DNA of 64,000 bases from Erpobdella octoculata (lineage: Eukaryota > Annelida > Clitellata > Hirudinida > Erpobdellidae), in assembly GCA_963978895.1 (NCBI GenBank), contig OZ022238.1, positions 20,759,490 to 20,823,489 of the forward strand, given 5' to 3'. Positions 52,202-64,000 of the stretch are shown here, piece by piece. The stretch's first letter is position 1. Every line of letters starts with the position of its first letter. The position numbers were made by a program, and so were the translations under genes. A model generated the notes under the pieces. The model had not been told where the DNA came from. It saw only the letters and a list, made by a program, of their open reading frames with translations, and ran no database searches.

Positions 52202-53735
52202 TCAGTGAGAGATGCTCAACATTCCAAGAAATTTACACGAGGAAACTCTCGCAATAGGTTTATCGTCAATAAGAAGTTGATAATCAGAACAAATTAATTT
52301 ATTTCTATGGTGGAATAGAATATAGTTGGTTTTACTTAAATTTAAAGAAAGTTTATTGGCACAAAACCATTTATAAACGGAAAGTAGTTCATGATTAGTA
52401 ACATCATATAAATCTTTTAGGTTTTCACCAGAAGCAAAAAGGTTGGTATCATCGGCAAACAAGACAAATTCGAGACGACGCGAAACAGTGCAGAAATCAT
52501 TAATGTAGATAAGAAATAAGAGAGGGCTTAGCATCGATCGCTGAGGCACGTCACAAGTTACCCGCCGCGTTGATGAAGTGATTTCGTTGTAGTGGACCTG
52601 TTGAGTTCTACCGCTCAAGTAATCCCCAAACCACATTAATGGAATCCCTCGGACCCCATAGTGTTCAAGTTTTTTTTAGCAAGACTTTGTAATTCACTGT
52701 ATCAAAAGCCTTGGCCAGATCGAGAAACACGCCGATGATGTAGTCTCCTCGATCCATAGCCTCCGCAACCCTCGAGTGCATCAGAACGAGCGGCATGTAG
52801 GTAGAGTGATTTTTTCTAAAGCCGAACTGACTCCTGGTAATGACGGAGAATCTGGCAAGAAATCCATAGAGCCTGGAGTGCATAGTTTTTTCAAAAAACT
52901 TTGAGAAAAAACATAAAATAGATATTGGCCGATAATTGGAAATGGTATCTTTTTTGCCAGATTTGTGAATGGGAATTACTTTTGCCGACTTTAACTGATC
53001 AGGAAAAACCCCCAAAGAAAAAGAGCAGTTTATTATGCAGGAAAAAAGATAGGCTATCCGTGGAACAGAGCATCTTGCAATGCACGGGTCAATTCAGTCG
53101 ATTCCACTGCTGTGTGAGATTTTTAATCGTGTCGATATTTCAAAGATCTCGCCCGGTGTTGTAGATACAGCATCGAAAGAATGGACCACGGGATTACCAA
53201 GATATTTATCAAATATTGCATTAGGAATTAATCTATTTTTTGCGAGATCTGTGCCAATGCTGGAAAAATGGTTATTAAACGAGTCAACAATTTCTGTAGG
53301 AGAGGTCAAATAACTCCCGTCACCCGCATCAAAAGTCCTGCACTGCTCCACAGAAGATCGCTTGCCAATTAGGCTCCCAATGATTTTCCATGTTTCTTTA
53401 GCATTGTTTTGACATAAATTGAATTTTTTGAATAGAATTCTTTGATTGTCGCAATTTTCATTGATTTGAAGCGATTACGATACACAGTGAATTTCACTTT
53501 ATTGGCCACGTTCGGGCTCTTGAGGTATTTTTTATATAAGGCATTTTTCTTTTTGCAGCACTTCATGAGATTGGGCGTCATCCAATCCCTATCAAATCTA
53601 GCAGGACCACGAGTGTATTTAACCAGTGGAAAACACTTGTTATATATTTCGAGATACTTATTAATAAATAATGAGTAAGCAGAGGACGCATCACCACCAT
53701 CGACCACCCCAATCACTCCAGACCAGTCCATCTCA
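52202..53735 (-). pseudogene. LINE-F reverse transcriptase, decayed
   Basis: From right to left the minus strand has a connector domain ([35 protein letters not shown]), [30 protein letters not shown], then [49 protein letters not shown]. After a frameshift come WFGDYLSGRTQQV, CDVPQRSMLSPLLFLIY (motif B damaged from GVPQGS) and LFADDTNLF. It is truncated at 52202 before the C-terminal region. The wording is close to LINE-A, so it is probably a related family, but with several breaks. Confidence 0.85.
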
Positions 53736-53737
53736 CC

Positions 53738-54026
<289 letters not shown>

Positions 54027-54059
54027 CATTATGTTAATACTATAATCATAACCATTATA

Positions 54060-54560
54060 TTTATATAAATTTTTAAATTTTTACAAACTATTATTTAGGT
54101 TACAATCTCTGTTTATTTGTGTGTGTGTGGCTTTCTCTAGGTGCTAGGTTAGCTGAGTTGGTAGATTGTTAGCCTTGAATGTGAGAGCTTCACGGTTTGA
54201 CTCCCACTCACTGCCTAGTAGCTCATGTCAACGGAAAAACTTAGCGGGTTCTCCGTGAGGCATGTAGAAGAACAGCGCCTATGAACAACTCTATAAAAGG
54301 CGCTATAAAAATTATCAAACATTTATATTTTTACTATTTCATTTACATTTCTCTGTAAGCAAATCTTGCAAGTAAAATTCAACCAGCTTTTTGACTAGCT
54401 AGGAAGCAGAAACTCACAGCGTAGCTTTATATTGGATAACACAACATGATTAAAATTAAAAAAAAATTAATTTGAAGGTTTTTTTTCTATTTTTAAATCG
54501 AGTGTATATGAAATAAAAGTTTGTGTTAAAAAACTCGTTTTTTCCTTTACTTGTTAAAAA
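54060..54560 (+). repeat. Dispersed repeat R2, copy 2, split by SINE-B
   Basis: Segments 54060-54138 and 54355-54560 match copy 1 at 42.46-42.72 kb (GGTTACAATCTCTGTTTAT, CTAGCTAGGAAGCAGAAAC, AACTCGTTTTTTCCTTTACT). Copy 1 is uninterrupted and serves as the empty-site reference. Confidence 0.8.
54139..54347 (+). mobile_element. SINE-B, tRNA-derived
   Basis: A 209-bp insertion with pol III promoter boxes: A box TAGCTGAGTTGG (54150-54161) and B box GGTTTGACTCC (54194-54204), spaced as in tRNA genes. The word TTTCTCT is duplicated on both sides (54132-54138 and 54348-54354), and the uninterrupted R2 copy at 42.5 kb shows the empty site. It has no coding capacity. Confidence 0.85.
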
Positions 54561-54840
54561 TTGTATACTTTAATAAAAAAAAGGTTGACAAATTCAAATT
54601 TTTAAAACAGGGGGACACAATTAGCATAAGAAAGGAAGTGATGAACACGTCGAAATTCAAAGATCACTAGAAAACCGGAAACGATTATATTTACATATAT
54701 GAAGAGTAATAAGGAAATATTCAAAGGTCTAAACTTTATGATGACATGAGTGAAGTTATCTAAGTTGAATAATTATGTTAGTCTTGAAAACGTTTTATGG
54801 TTACGAGGCAAACTTGTTTGGGTGTTGAAAGAATTTTTAC
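54561..54840. other. Stretch without a recognisable gene
   Basis: AT-rich and featureless up to the start of the RTE copy 2 endonuclease fragment. Confidence 0.4.
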
Positions 54841-54849
54841 ATTGCCACA

Positions 54850-55765
54850 GTTTTTCGGCCACGGAAAAATCAACGACAATGGGCTGCGACTGTTGTGACT
54901 TGCGTCAGTAAACAACCTCGCCACTGGCAACAGCCTCTTCCAACACTCGAAGAAGCATCGGCTCACGTGGAAAAATTCGGCCATGCTTGACTACGTTCTG
55001 ATCCACAAGCGTTTTTGATCGACGCTCAATGACGTTCGAGTAATGCGTGGCCCTGATTGCGGCTCTGATTACTACCTCGTGCGGGCCAAAGTACAACTTA
55101 GAAGAGAAGGTTCAATGTAACCGGCGGACTGTCGTTGTCTTCATCGACTTCAAATCGGCTTTCGACTGCATTCATTGGTCAGCATTGTAGACGGCATTGG
55201 AAAGAGAAAACATACCACCGAAAATCATCCGTTTGTTACGACAAAAACAACTTTATCACTGATCTGATGTTCGCGGACGATAGCGCCGTATTCGCGGACA
55301 CCGACGTGGAAGCTATAGATTGCCTTTACGACATCGCCGATATTGTCACGTCATACGGCCTAAAGATCAACGCCGAGAAGACCAAGGTATTAACAACGAA
55401 CGGGTCGCCAGCTCATGACAACCTAAATGATGTCCAGATCAAGGAAGTGACAAAATTTAAATACATTGGATTGATCGTGCAGGCAAAGAAGACGTCGTCG
55501 TCAGCCGACGTCCACAGCCGCGTTGGCCAGGCGACTGCGGCATTTGCGACGCTCAGATGGTGCGTCTGGAAGAGAACGAACATCCTCAAGAGGAAGCGAC
55601 TGACCGCCGATGGGGCGAGAGGGGTTGCTGCCGACCTAGGAAAATGAAAGATTGTCGTGGAAGGCGTTCGTGGTCCCGTGGCACCGACAGCAGCGTATTG
55701 GTTGCAAGGATATCCTCCTCTCCAAGCGCGGGCTATGAACTAAATAAAAAAATAAATAAAGGTCA
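54850..55765 (+). pseudogene. RTE-like LINE, copy 2, deleted
   Basis: Endonuclease end: HGKINDNGLRL, SLFQHSKKHRLTW, AMLDYVLIHK, GPDCGSDYYLVRAK (SDH became SDY). A deletion then jumps to the middle of RT (FIDFKSAFDCIHW region with changes), and another to NFITDLMFADDSAVFADTDV, where the catalytic FADD survives. INAEKTKVLTTNG and the 3' UTR (CGTGGTCCCGTGGCACCGAC) follow. The tail is AAATAAAAAAATAAATAAA. It is the same family as copy 1 at 13.3-16.4 kb, with a different set of deletions. Confidence 0.85.
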
Positions 55766-56011
55766 CCACAGTCATGGATATCTAGATATAATACCTGGAT
55801 CCACAACCTAGCTCAAGTTCGATCTCAGCGTATACTATTTGGGCCTAGGCTGCAGCTATAGCTGTGGCTCTACTATAACGCAGATAAGTGAATGTCTGCA
55901 CGTGCTTACTGTTTATTCTTCATCGTAGTCGTCGTAGTCGTGTTGTTCATTTGATTCTCGTTTATCGTGTTATCGTAAAACGTGTTTTATATAATATTAA
56001 TATAAAATAAA

Positions 56012-58240
56012 ATGGTGAATGAATGTTCTGCTTATGGTTGCAAGAGTGGATATGCTAGAGTGGATAACGAAAAAACTACTAAAGGATTACCTCTTCATTT
56101 ATTCCCGTTGAACAATTCAGATCTGTGTGAAAAATGGATTAGAGCTAACTCTCGTGATGGTTTTGTGCCTAGTAAAAATTCCAAAATGTGTTCATTGCAT
56201 TTTTTACCAACGGATTTTGTATCAGATGTACATAAAAGACAAACAAATCCCGATTGCAGAAAAGACGATCTGAAAGTAACGAACCTGCAAGACTGAAAAA
56301 AAAGTTGTGGGATGATGCAATGCCTAGTGTTTTTCTCAATGCACCATCTTATCTTTCAAAACCCAAACAGGTTAGAGCAACTTCTAAATGTTCATCATCC
56401 GCGCGTTGAGAATATCAACAGAAACAATTAGAAGAGTTAGAAGCTTCATTTATTGAAAGCGACACAATAAATAACTGCACATTAAAAGAATTGGAAAACC
56501 GATTAAAAGTTAAAATAACAATGCTATCTGATTTTCATTTGCTAATTTTAGACAACATTTTGCACATAATTTTATTGGAAAATCATGATGGTGCCCCGAT
56601 TATCAAATCATCACTTTCAATTTCGGATACTTTTGATGTTATACCTCGTCATAGAAGAGAAAAAATGCCGAAATCTTTTATGAAGGATTTTGTTGGTAAA
56701 AAGCTATCCAAAATGAGTCAGCTGTTAAATTTATTAGCACGCCTAAAATATTATGAAGAGCAGTTGCATGAGGAAACTGTTGAATAATTAAACATTGAAA
56801 CCAAATGCAAATTAAAAATGATTCTTGATTTTTTTTGATGAGTCAAATGTCGAATACGAACAAATAAAATTTGTTATCGAACAAGTTAATAAGTGTAAAT
56901 AAACATGCTCGGATTTATTCGCCACAGTTGATTATCTGGTCATATTTTATTTATTTGACAAGTTCTGCATCCTACTCTAAGATATTAAAAAGCAACCTTT
57001 TATGCTTGCCATCAATAAGCACCCTAAGAAAATTGAATAGAAGAGTTCATGAAAAGACTGGGCTGGACAATTCTGCTTATTTAACCCTTCGGGTAAGCCA
57101 GCTGAACCAGCTGGAAAGAACATGCATATTGATAATAGACGAGATCTACGTTGCAAAGCGTCTTGAATATTTTTCAGGAGAAATGCATGGTCTCAACCCT
57201 CAAGGAAAATAGCATCAACTCTTCTTTGTTTCATGGTGAAATCATTGTGCCACAAATTCAAAGATATGGTTGCTCTCTATCCTATTAATAATTTAACTGC
57301 TTTGCAGCTGAATGAATCTTTTCAAGAAGTTATGGAAATGTTGGATAAAGTAAATATTTACATAGTTGCAATCTCACTTGATAATGCTGCAGCAAATAGA
57401 AAGTTTTATATCCAACAATTATGTAATGGCACTTTAAAGACATCGGTAATAAACAAAATAACAAAAGAGCTAATTTTTCTATTATTCGGTGCTGTTCACA
57501 ATATTAAAAATATGTATAACAATTTTCTTAATAGAAAAATTTTCACTTTTTCTTTATACGTGAATAAAAATATTACGACACCCAATTTTCCTGCCAGATT
57601 CCATCACATTGAAGAATTATATAAGATGGAAATGAGCATGTCAATAAAAAAAGCTCACCAATTACATTCCAAAGTTTTTAATCCATCCAATATAGAAAAA
57701 GTTTCAGTTAAACTTGCTCTTTCCATATTTTTGAGTCTACTGTACATGCTTTCAAATACTACATAGAAAATGGTCAAATCCAATGGACAGGGACTGCATG
57801 GTTTATAGAACTTGTTTCTAAGTTGTGGATTGTATTAAATGTAAAAACATGCTCGAAAGGCAAAAAAAAAAAGAAATTACCATATTGATCCTGTAACATC
57901 ACCAGCTGATTGGAAATTAGATTTCTTAAAAGAGTTTCAAGATTTCCTGGAGACATGGCAAAATGCTAAAACCCAAGGCTTGAGTCGTGAAACATTTTTA
58001 GCTACAAAGCAAACATGTTCTGCTAGTGCTGATTGTTGTAAATATTTGATGAGCAAAATGGATTTCAAATTTGTCTTGCTAGGCCATCTATAATCGGATC
58101 CCATTGAGTCAAGATTTGGATGGCTTCGTCAGATGGCTGGGATTATTTTATTTCAGTCAGACAGGTAGTGGAAAGCAATGCTAAAATAAGAGGGGAACTG
58201 TGTTTTTATCGACAGTTGACAGTTAATCGACTTAAATTTG
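56012..58240 (+). pseudogene. THAP-domain P-element transposase, main part, broken
   Basis: ATG 56012. A THAP zinc finger occupies about residues 3-80 (ECSAYGCKSGY, LHLFPLNNSDLCEKWIRAN, KMCSLHF: C2-CH pattern). After a frame change comes a helical region (LEELEASFIESDTINN, MPKSFMKDFVGKKL). The RNase H-like catalytic part follows: KLNRRVHEKTGLDNS, CILIIDEIYVAKRLEYF, FSGEMHGLNPQGK, IVAISLDNAAANRKFY, LLFGAVHNIKNMYNNF. Then DPIESRFGWLRQMAG and GWDYFISVRQVVES, with frameshifts and stops between them. It is homologous to P-element and THAP9 transposases by motif order. It is not functional as it stands. Confidence 0.85.
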
Positions 58241-58567
58241 AAAGTCGATTATCCTGTGAAGGAGTCGATTATCCTGCGAAGGATTCGATTATCCTGCAAA
58301 GGAGTCGATTATCCTGCGAAGGAGTCGATTATTTTGCGAAGGAGTCGATTATGCTGCGAAGGAGTCGATTATCCTGCGAAGGAGTCGTTTATCCTGCGAA
58401 AGAGTCGATTATTCTGCGAAAGAGTCGATTATCCTGCGAAGGAGTCGATTATCCTACGAAGGAGTCGATTATCCTTCGAAAGAATCGATTATCCTGCAAA
58501 GGAGTCGATTATCCTGCGAAGGAGTCAATTCTCCTGCGAAGGAGTCGATTATCCTGCAAGTCGATTA
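58237..58567. repeat. 20-bp minisatellite inside the P element
   Basis: About 16 copies of GAGTCGATTATCCTGCGAAG with single-base variants, in place of the P transposase frame. The style resembles the iterated MULE termini, but no second inverted block was found. Confidence 0.9.
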
Positions 58568-59270
58568 ACTTGCGCACCCTTTGCTGTGCATGACAACAAA
58601 ACGCATCAGCATGGGTCGATAAACCTTAGTGACCATTGGCTCCAACTCAATTTTCTGGTCAATTTAAAGATGGCTGTTTATTCACTTTCTGGTGTTTTCA
58701 TATAGGCTGTATGCTAAGTACTACTATATCAGCATTGTAATTGCAGTATTATTATCTGAAATTAATGTAAAAAAAATTCTGAATTTGTAATTCAAAGTTG
58801 GTAGTTTTTTATTATTTAATAATTCTGTCGCTAGAGTTACATGCTAGATGACTGTAGGCAAGTTTCTGTAGATGCCCAAAAAGCACACAAAGGAAATGAC
58901 CGGATTTTTCGAAAAGCAGCTGTTGAACAGTGTGTGATAAATCTATTGTAAGCATTTATAATCTTTCAAGTATTTAAAATGAATATAACCTGTTGAGATA
59001 AATGAGCGGATTTTAACATTATTGCAGCGTAAACTAATAAATTCTTTTTTTTCAGCTTTAGTCAATCAAAATAACCCTTTGCAGAAGATCACACTTGCAG
59101 AGTGGAACCAATACATTGAAAAACACTAATTAAAATTGAGGAAGTTCAGACGTAACTAAACGAGCAAACCAAACAACAAAAAGTGTTAACGAGAGAATAG
59201 ATCAATTTTAATGACTGTGCACAGCATTCCGCTACAGCCCATCTAAGCCACATTGGGAAGGCTCTGAAAT
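58568..59270. other. Insert-rich stretch of the P element, unassigned
   Basis: One short coding-like phrase (about 58850-58950) with MPKKHTKEMTGFFEKQLL. I could not tell P sequence from inserted sequence here. Confidence 0.35.
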
Positions 59271-59534
59271 TTAATAGAGGAACGGAAAAGTGACTGTGAG
59301 CAAAAAGAGCGAGCAGGAAAAGGAGAGCAAGCTCGAGCGGTAAAGCGTAAAAGCAACTGGGAGCGGGAAAAGTAAAAGAGACCGGGGCCGGGAAAGCGAC
59401 CTTGAGCAGAAATGTGACCAGGAGTGAGAAAGCGACCTGGAACGGGAAAGCAAGCGGTTAAGGAAACGGGAGCCAGAGAGAAAAACGATAAAAATCCTTT
59501 AAAATCCCCGGGTAACGCCGGGTAACTCAGCTAG
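59271..59534 (+). mobile_element. Helitron 3' end inside the P element
   Basis: Purine-rich minisatellite (GAAAGCGACCTGGAACGGG), then AATCCCCGGGTAACGCCGGG and CTAG at 59531-59534, followed by T. The P transposase C-terminus resumes directly after it. The 5' end is not identified. Confidence 0.75.
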
Positions 59535-59537
59535 TAT

Positions 59538-59867
59538 TTGAATAAAGTTGAGAGAGGAGGTTTTTTTAAACCATCAGTATATGCATTCACTACCTGTCTC
59601 AGTAATTGGAAAGTCTTTGATTCGCTAAAAAAGTCAGAAATGGGTTTAAAATCTTTCCTTACTTCAACAAATCAAAGAGATCTGTTTATCAGAATTGTGG
59701 AAAGAATAATGGTACATGAAACTTTACTGGTTGTAGACAACTTTTTTTGCTCTAATCATAATTTTAAAGAATTAATATCTTGTACATTTTTTAACTGCAT
59801 GTTAAAGAACTATATTAAACAATTTAATGAAAAAGTGAATGTTAATACTTCAAAAAAAATTAGATAA
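59538..59867 (+). pseudogene. P-element transposase, C-terminal part
   Basis: VERGGFFKPSVYAFTTCLSN, FLTSTNQRDLFIRIVER and LISCTFFNCMLKNYIKQFNE, then a stop. P-element proteins have a similar end (ERGGLxxPS ... NHRxLF). It is the continuation of the P gene beyond the Helitron insertion. Confidence 0.65.
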
Positions 59868-60057
59868 AGTCACTAAATAATTGAATTATTTAATAAATAC
59901 ATGTAAAATATTTGCGTTTGTAGTTTATATTAATCATATGAAACAGAGTTTGGTAAGAGTAACGCCGTGCAAGCTATCGGCCGGTGTAGGCCGAAAGCGT
60001 ATCGGTTCGGGTTTAGGTTGTGGATCCAGGTGTTATATCTAGATATCCATGCCACAG

Positions 60058-60520
60058 CCATAACAGAACCGGAAGTATACGAAAATCTTCCATTGTTCAT
60101 AGCCCTGTTTAGTTGGTTTGCATGGGAAGCAGTTGTGGAATTGGGGAAATTAAAATAACTCTGAAATTGTGTTACAAGTAGACAACAGAAAACTAATTTG
60201 TAATATATTCAATATTTACAGTAACAATAAAGAAAGAATATCTAAAGCACAAGTGTCGGACTATTCGGAAGGATGCAAACGAGACCGCGAACACAAATCT
60301 GTATGACTAGTGTTTGCAGTAGATGCATTTTTTGCCAAAAAACTCACAAAGGCACCATCTGCAAGGTTTTTTTTAACCATCTTTCATGACAATTATAAAA
60401 AATTGATTTGTTTTATTTAATAATTGTAGTCAATATCTCTACTAGTTTTTGCGCCAGCTTAGTAATAAAAAGTGTTTACTCATGTGATTAGTTGTGGCTT
60501 TTTATTCCCGTTAAATTTAT
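60058..60520. other. Stretch without a recognisable gene
   Basis: AT-rich, no convincing frame. Confidence 0.4.
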
Positions 60521-60524
60521 TATT

Positions 60525-62340
60525 ATTTTTTTATTATTAATTTCTCCAACAGAAGGACCCGTAGGCCACTAACACCGTTCGGAAAACATAAGGCGTACGT
60601 TCGAACATAATTCAAAGCAAAAATAAAAGAAAAATAGTAACATAAACAAATACGCAAAATAAACATATAAGTCATCGGGTATTTAAATCATTGAGTGTTA
60701 GAAATTTTGAAAAATCGGTTTCGTTGATCAGACATCGGAAACGGCTGTAGGTAGTTGAGTTGACTACATCGTGAGGCAGGGCATTCCAGGATTTTATTAC
60801 TCGGTTGCAAAAGAAGAACTTGGCAGCATCGATCTTGTGTAAGCCAGACCTCAGCTTATAGCAATGGCCTTTTGTGGCCTGGTAACCAGACAATTCAAAG
60901 CTGGTGACTGAAGTTGAGTCAATAAGACCATTTAGAATTTTGTAGCATAGACATAAGTCAGCAATAAATCTGCGATGTTCCAAAGATTTGAGACGAGTTT
61001 AATAAGGATGACGACTGACAGAAGGAATAGTTCTTGTGAATCGTTTTTGAACTCTCTCGAACCTGTCGATCAAATGCATGTGGTGTGGATTCCACACCGA
61101 AGAACAATATTCAAGTAGTGGTCGTACGTACACGGAAAATGCTCTTGTCAAGAGATCTGGATCTTTAGTAGTAAAACATAAATTCATCAGCCGTAAGCTA
61201 ACAGATGCCGCATGTACAATACTGTCGATGTGTTTTTTTAAATTTGAGGTTATTTTTGATTACAACGCCAAGGTCCCTTGTGTGACCAACAATCTCTAGT
61301 TGATGAGAGTCAATATGATAGTCAGGTACATCACGCTCCTTAATTGCTAGACCATAGATGGAACATAAGAAGCACTTTGTTAGGGCCAAATTTAACTGCA
61401 TATCTCACTCCAGGATCCCAATTCGTCAATCGCATCCTGCATCGCCAAATTTCCAGGTTGGAATGTTTTGTAAATTTTGATGTCATCCGCGAATTGCTTG
61501 ACTGAAATTTGTTCGAAAACTGGGTTGTCTGTAATATCGTTAATGTATATCAAAAAGTATTGGTCCCAGGACGCTACCCTGTGGAACACCGCTAGTAACT
61601 TTTCTTGGGCTAGAGTGATGACCATTAACGCAAACAAACTGTGTGCGGGCACTCAGAAAATCGATAATCCACGCCAACAAATCACCAGATATTCCATATC
61701 CTTTCAGTTTTGTCATCAACTTTGAGTGTAAAACAGAATCAAATGCTTTCTGAAAATTAAAATAAATGATGTCAGTACGTTAACAATTCTCTAGACACGA
61801 TGATTAATCATACACGCCTTCAAGCAGGTTTGTACAGGTAGATTTGAGCCTTAGAAACCCATGCTGATGATGGGAGATGAGGTTGGGCGTGTACAAGTAA
61901 GTCAAAATGTCCTTGGTGATTACCTTTTCTATGACACGACAACAGGTTTTTGTAAGTGAGATTGGCTTATAGTTAGAAGGGCAACTTGTCGGGCCCTTTT
62001 TTATGAATTGGAGAGATGCAAGCAATCTTCAAAATTGTTGGCAACCTGCGCATCTTGAGAGACACATAAAAAATATGACAGAGTGGGGTTTATAAACCAT
62101 GGGCACAACGTTTTAGGATGATGTTTGGTATTCCATCAGGACCAGAGGAGCATGAACGTTTGAGACGTTTTAGGTCTAAAAGGACAGCATCGGGAGTATA
62201 AGAGATTTTTTCCAGGAGCTCAGAGGTTTGGTGTTTTAAATTAGGATCTTTACCATCATCTACTGTAAACACACTAGCAAAATAATCGTTGAAAATGTTG
62301 GCTATCTCTGACGGATACGACGTAATTGCTAATGTACCGG
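60525..62340 (-). pseudogene. LINE-G reverse transcriptase, decayed (CR1/L2-like)
   Basis: From right to left, minus strand: LKRSCSSGPDGIPNIILKR, SNYKPISLTKTCCRVIEKV, NLISHHQHGFLRLKSTCTNL, a gap, LIYINDITDNPVF, VKQFADDIKIYKTF (catalytic FADD kept), LGVVIKNNLKFKKT, YVRPLLEYCSSVWNPHH, ERVQKRFTRTI, and the tail AKFFFCNRVIKSWNALPHDV. At least five frame breaks. An (AAT)n-type 3' tail lies at about 60520-60545. GC and wording differ from LINE-B and LINE-C. Confidence 0.85.
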
Positions 62341-62936
<596 letters not shown>

Positions 62937-63139
62937 TTGTTCATGTCTATGTCAACATAACGTGTTTTCTCGGATAATTTAAATTGCACTCGTTTCATTC
63001 TATTATTCGAATTTTTGTTCGTTTTTAACTATATTTCGTTTTATCTCACTGGATTGTTTTATTTACGATAGTTTTTTTTAAACCTTAACTACAGTTTTAA
63101 TCAATCGGTCAAGCCTTCGGTTATCGCTCACCGTCACCG

Positions 63140-64000
63140 ATGTCTACCGAACGGATTGTTTACACCTCAGCCGATTTGTTAAAACTTTCTCAGTCTCCCG
63201 CCATCAGATTAAAGCGATCTGTGAGAGACAACCTCTTTAAAAATAGAATTTGGAAGCCAAGAGCGCATCACAAAAGTGCAGTGCTGTATAAGCTCAAACC
63301 GCACAACAAACTTAATATGGGTCTCCTCAACGCTCGATCCGCAGTCAACAAAGCTGCTCTCATTCACGACGTTATGGGCGATTTCGACTTGAGTTTGTTG
63401 TGTCTCACCGAGACTTGGATTAAACCGGACGATCCCGATGCTATCAAACATGACATTGCACCACCTGGTTTTTCAGTTATTCACCAACATCGTACATCAT
63501 CAACCACCTCCAGAGGCGGTGGTCTCGCTCTCATTCACCACAATCACATTCATTGTAAGCCTTTAACATCTCTCACCACCACTACCTTTGAACACATTGT
63601 CATTCAGGTCACCAATGTAACACATCCTTTCATCATTATCATTGTCTATCGCCCTCCTGGGACTCTAAGTGGTTTTGCCGACGAGCTCACACTACTTCTC
63701 GAATCTCATTCCGCTAAAAAATTAATTATGTGTGGCGATTTCAACACCCCGGCCACATCATCATCCATCAACAACGACATCGCCGGTCTTCTGAGCGAAT
63801 TCGACATGACACAACTTATCAACAAGCCTACTCACGTGAAAGGAAACATTCTTGATGTTTTGATAACCCCCAACTCGCACCCAAACATCATTTCCAATAT
63901 TGTCATTCACCCATCTCATTTCATTTCCGATCATTATCTTGTTTCTTCTGTCATCAACCTGTCAAAGCCTGCACCAGTCTGTACCTCTATTTCTTATCGT
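63140..64000 (+). CDS. LINE-H endonuclease ORF, continues past window end
   Basis: From ATG 63140 the frame is open for 287 codons to the last base. A basic N-terminus (RLKRSVRDNLFKNRIW) is followed by an APE-type endonuclease: MGLLNARSAVNKAALIHDV (N in the first motif), LLCLTETWI (catalytic Glu), SRGGGLALIHHN, IIVYRPPG, KLIMCGDFNTP, ILDVLITPNS and ISDHYLVSSV. All endonuclease motifs are intact. The reverse transcriptase should lie beyond the window. The start is supported by an AT-rich stop-filled region upstream that looks like a 5' UTR. No ORF1 is seen. Confidence 0.88.
   Translation, partial: MSTERIVYTSADLLKLSQSPAIRLKRSVRDNLFKNRIWKPRAHHKSAVLYKLKPHNKLNMGLLNARSAVNKAALIHDVMGDFDLSLLCLTETWIKPDDPDAIKHDIAPPGFSVIHQHRTSSTTSRGGGLALIHHNHIHCKPLTSLTTTTFEHIVIQVTNVTHPFIIIIVYRPPGTLSGFADELTLLLESHSAKKLIMCGDFNTPATSSSINNDIAGLLSEFDMTQLINKPTHVKGNILDVLITPNSHPNIISNIVIHPSHFISDHYLVSSVINLSKPAPVCTSISYR

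Larger units (their letters stand above)
55773..60051 (+). mobile_element. P element-like transposon with long terminal inverted repeats
   Basis: The left end is CATGGATATCTAGATATAAT and continues ACCTGGATCCACAACCTA. The right end is its reverse complement, about 38 bp with one or two mismatches. CCACAG occurs just outside both ends (55766-55771 and 60052-60057), compatible with a short or decayed target duplication (typical P elements give 8 bp). Inside is a THAP/P-type transposase in pieces, interrupted by a minisatellite block and a Helitron end. Confidence 0.85.

Noticed and set aside
58237..58705. Repetitive protein rich in RLSCEGVDYPAKES units
   Set aside because: It is only the translation of a 20-bp minisatellite, present in two frames at once.

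Overview
This is a eukaryotic, almost certainly invertebrate-animal, genome window. It is AT-rich and full of very long microsatellites. Its few real exons are joined by short GT-AG introns of 65-73 bp. Nearly every protein-like stretch belongs to a transposable element of an animal type: CR1/L2/Rex-like and RTE-like LINEs, Ty3/Gypsy-like LTR elements, Helitrons, hAT, MULE, piggyBac and a THAP-domain P element. The sequence does not let me name the species or phylum. The only convincing host gene is a three-exon, membrane-anchored SAM methyltransferase at about 21.35-22.48 kb. Two exons of an unidentified, possibly secreted, protein lie at about 41.4-42.1 kb.

Layout. At 0.2-2.1 kb is an antisense LINE reverse transcriptase, followed at 2.24-4.50 kb by a deleted Helitron. 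At 4.9-9.1 kb an LTR-element gag is split by a 2.9-kb MULE-like element with an 8-bp target duplication. That element carries a LINE, a Helitron 3' end and a 200-N assembly gap. At 9.47-17.55 kb a Helitron-like body is interrupted by an intact antisense LINE ORF (1043 aa) and by a broken RTE. From 18.3 to 21.2 kb there is a candidate terminal-inverted-repeat element carrying a SINE and a LINE tail. The methyltransferase follows, then a 1.0-kb MULE remnant with a 9-bp duplication.

The central structure is 25.62-40.84 kb. Two iterated terminal repeats face each other and are bounded by the same 9-bp word, AACATTTGA. I read this as one MULE, whose FLYWCH/MULE transposase gene starts at 28.67 kb. 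It has been inflated to about 15.2 kb by nested insertions: a piggyBac relic split by a hAT, a second hAT inside the MULE transposase, a third hAT inside a TATG array, a SINE, a higher-order TATG array, two further Helitron copies, and a pair of inverted arms between TA arrays.

The right third holds several more layers. An uncharacterised transposase-like gene (43.5-45.0 kb) is cut by an old non-LTR tail, which is itself cut by a LINE with an intact 974-aa ORF2. Then come a Gypsy relic (49.2-51.3 kb), a decayed LINE (52.2-53.7 kb), a tRNA-type SINE (54.1 kb), a second RTE fragment, and a 4.3-kb P element with long terminal inverted repeats (55.8-60.1 kb). A decayed LINE (60.5-62.3 kb) follows, and a LINE endonuclease ORF runs off the window end. 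All family calls come from reading motifs by eye; no database search was possible.
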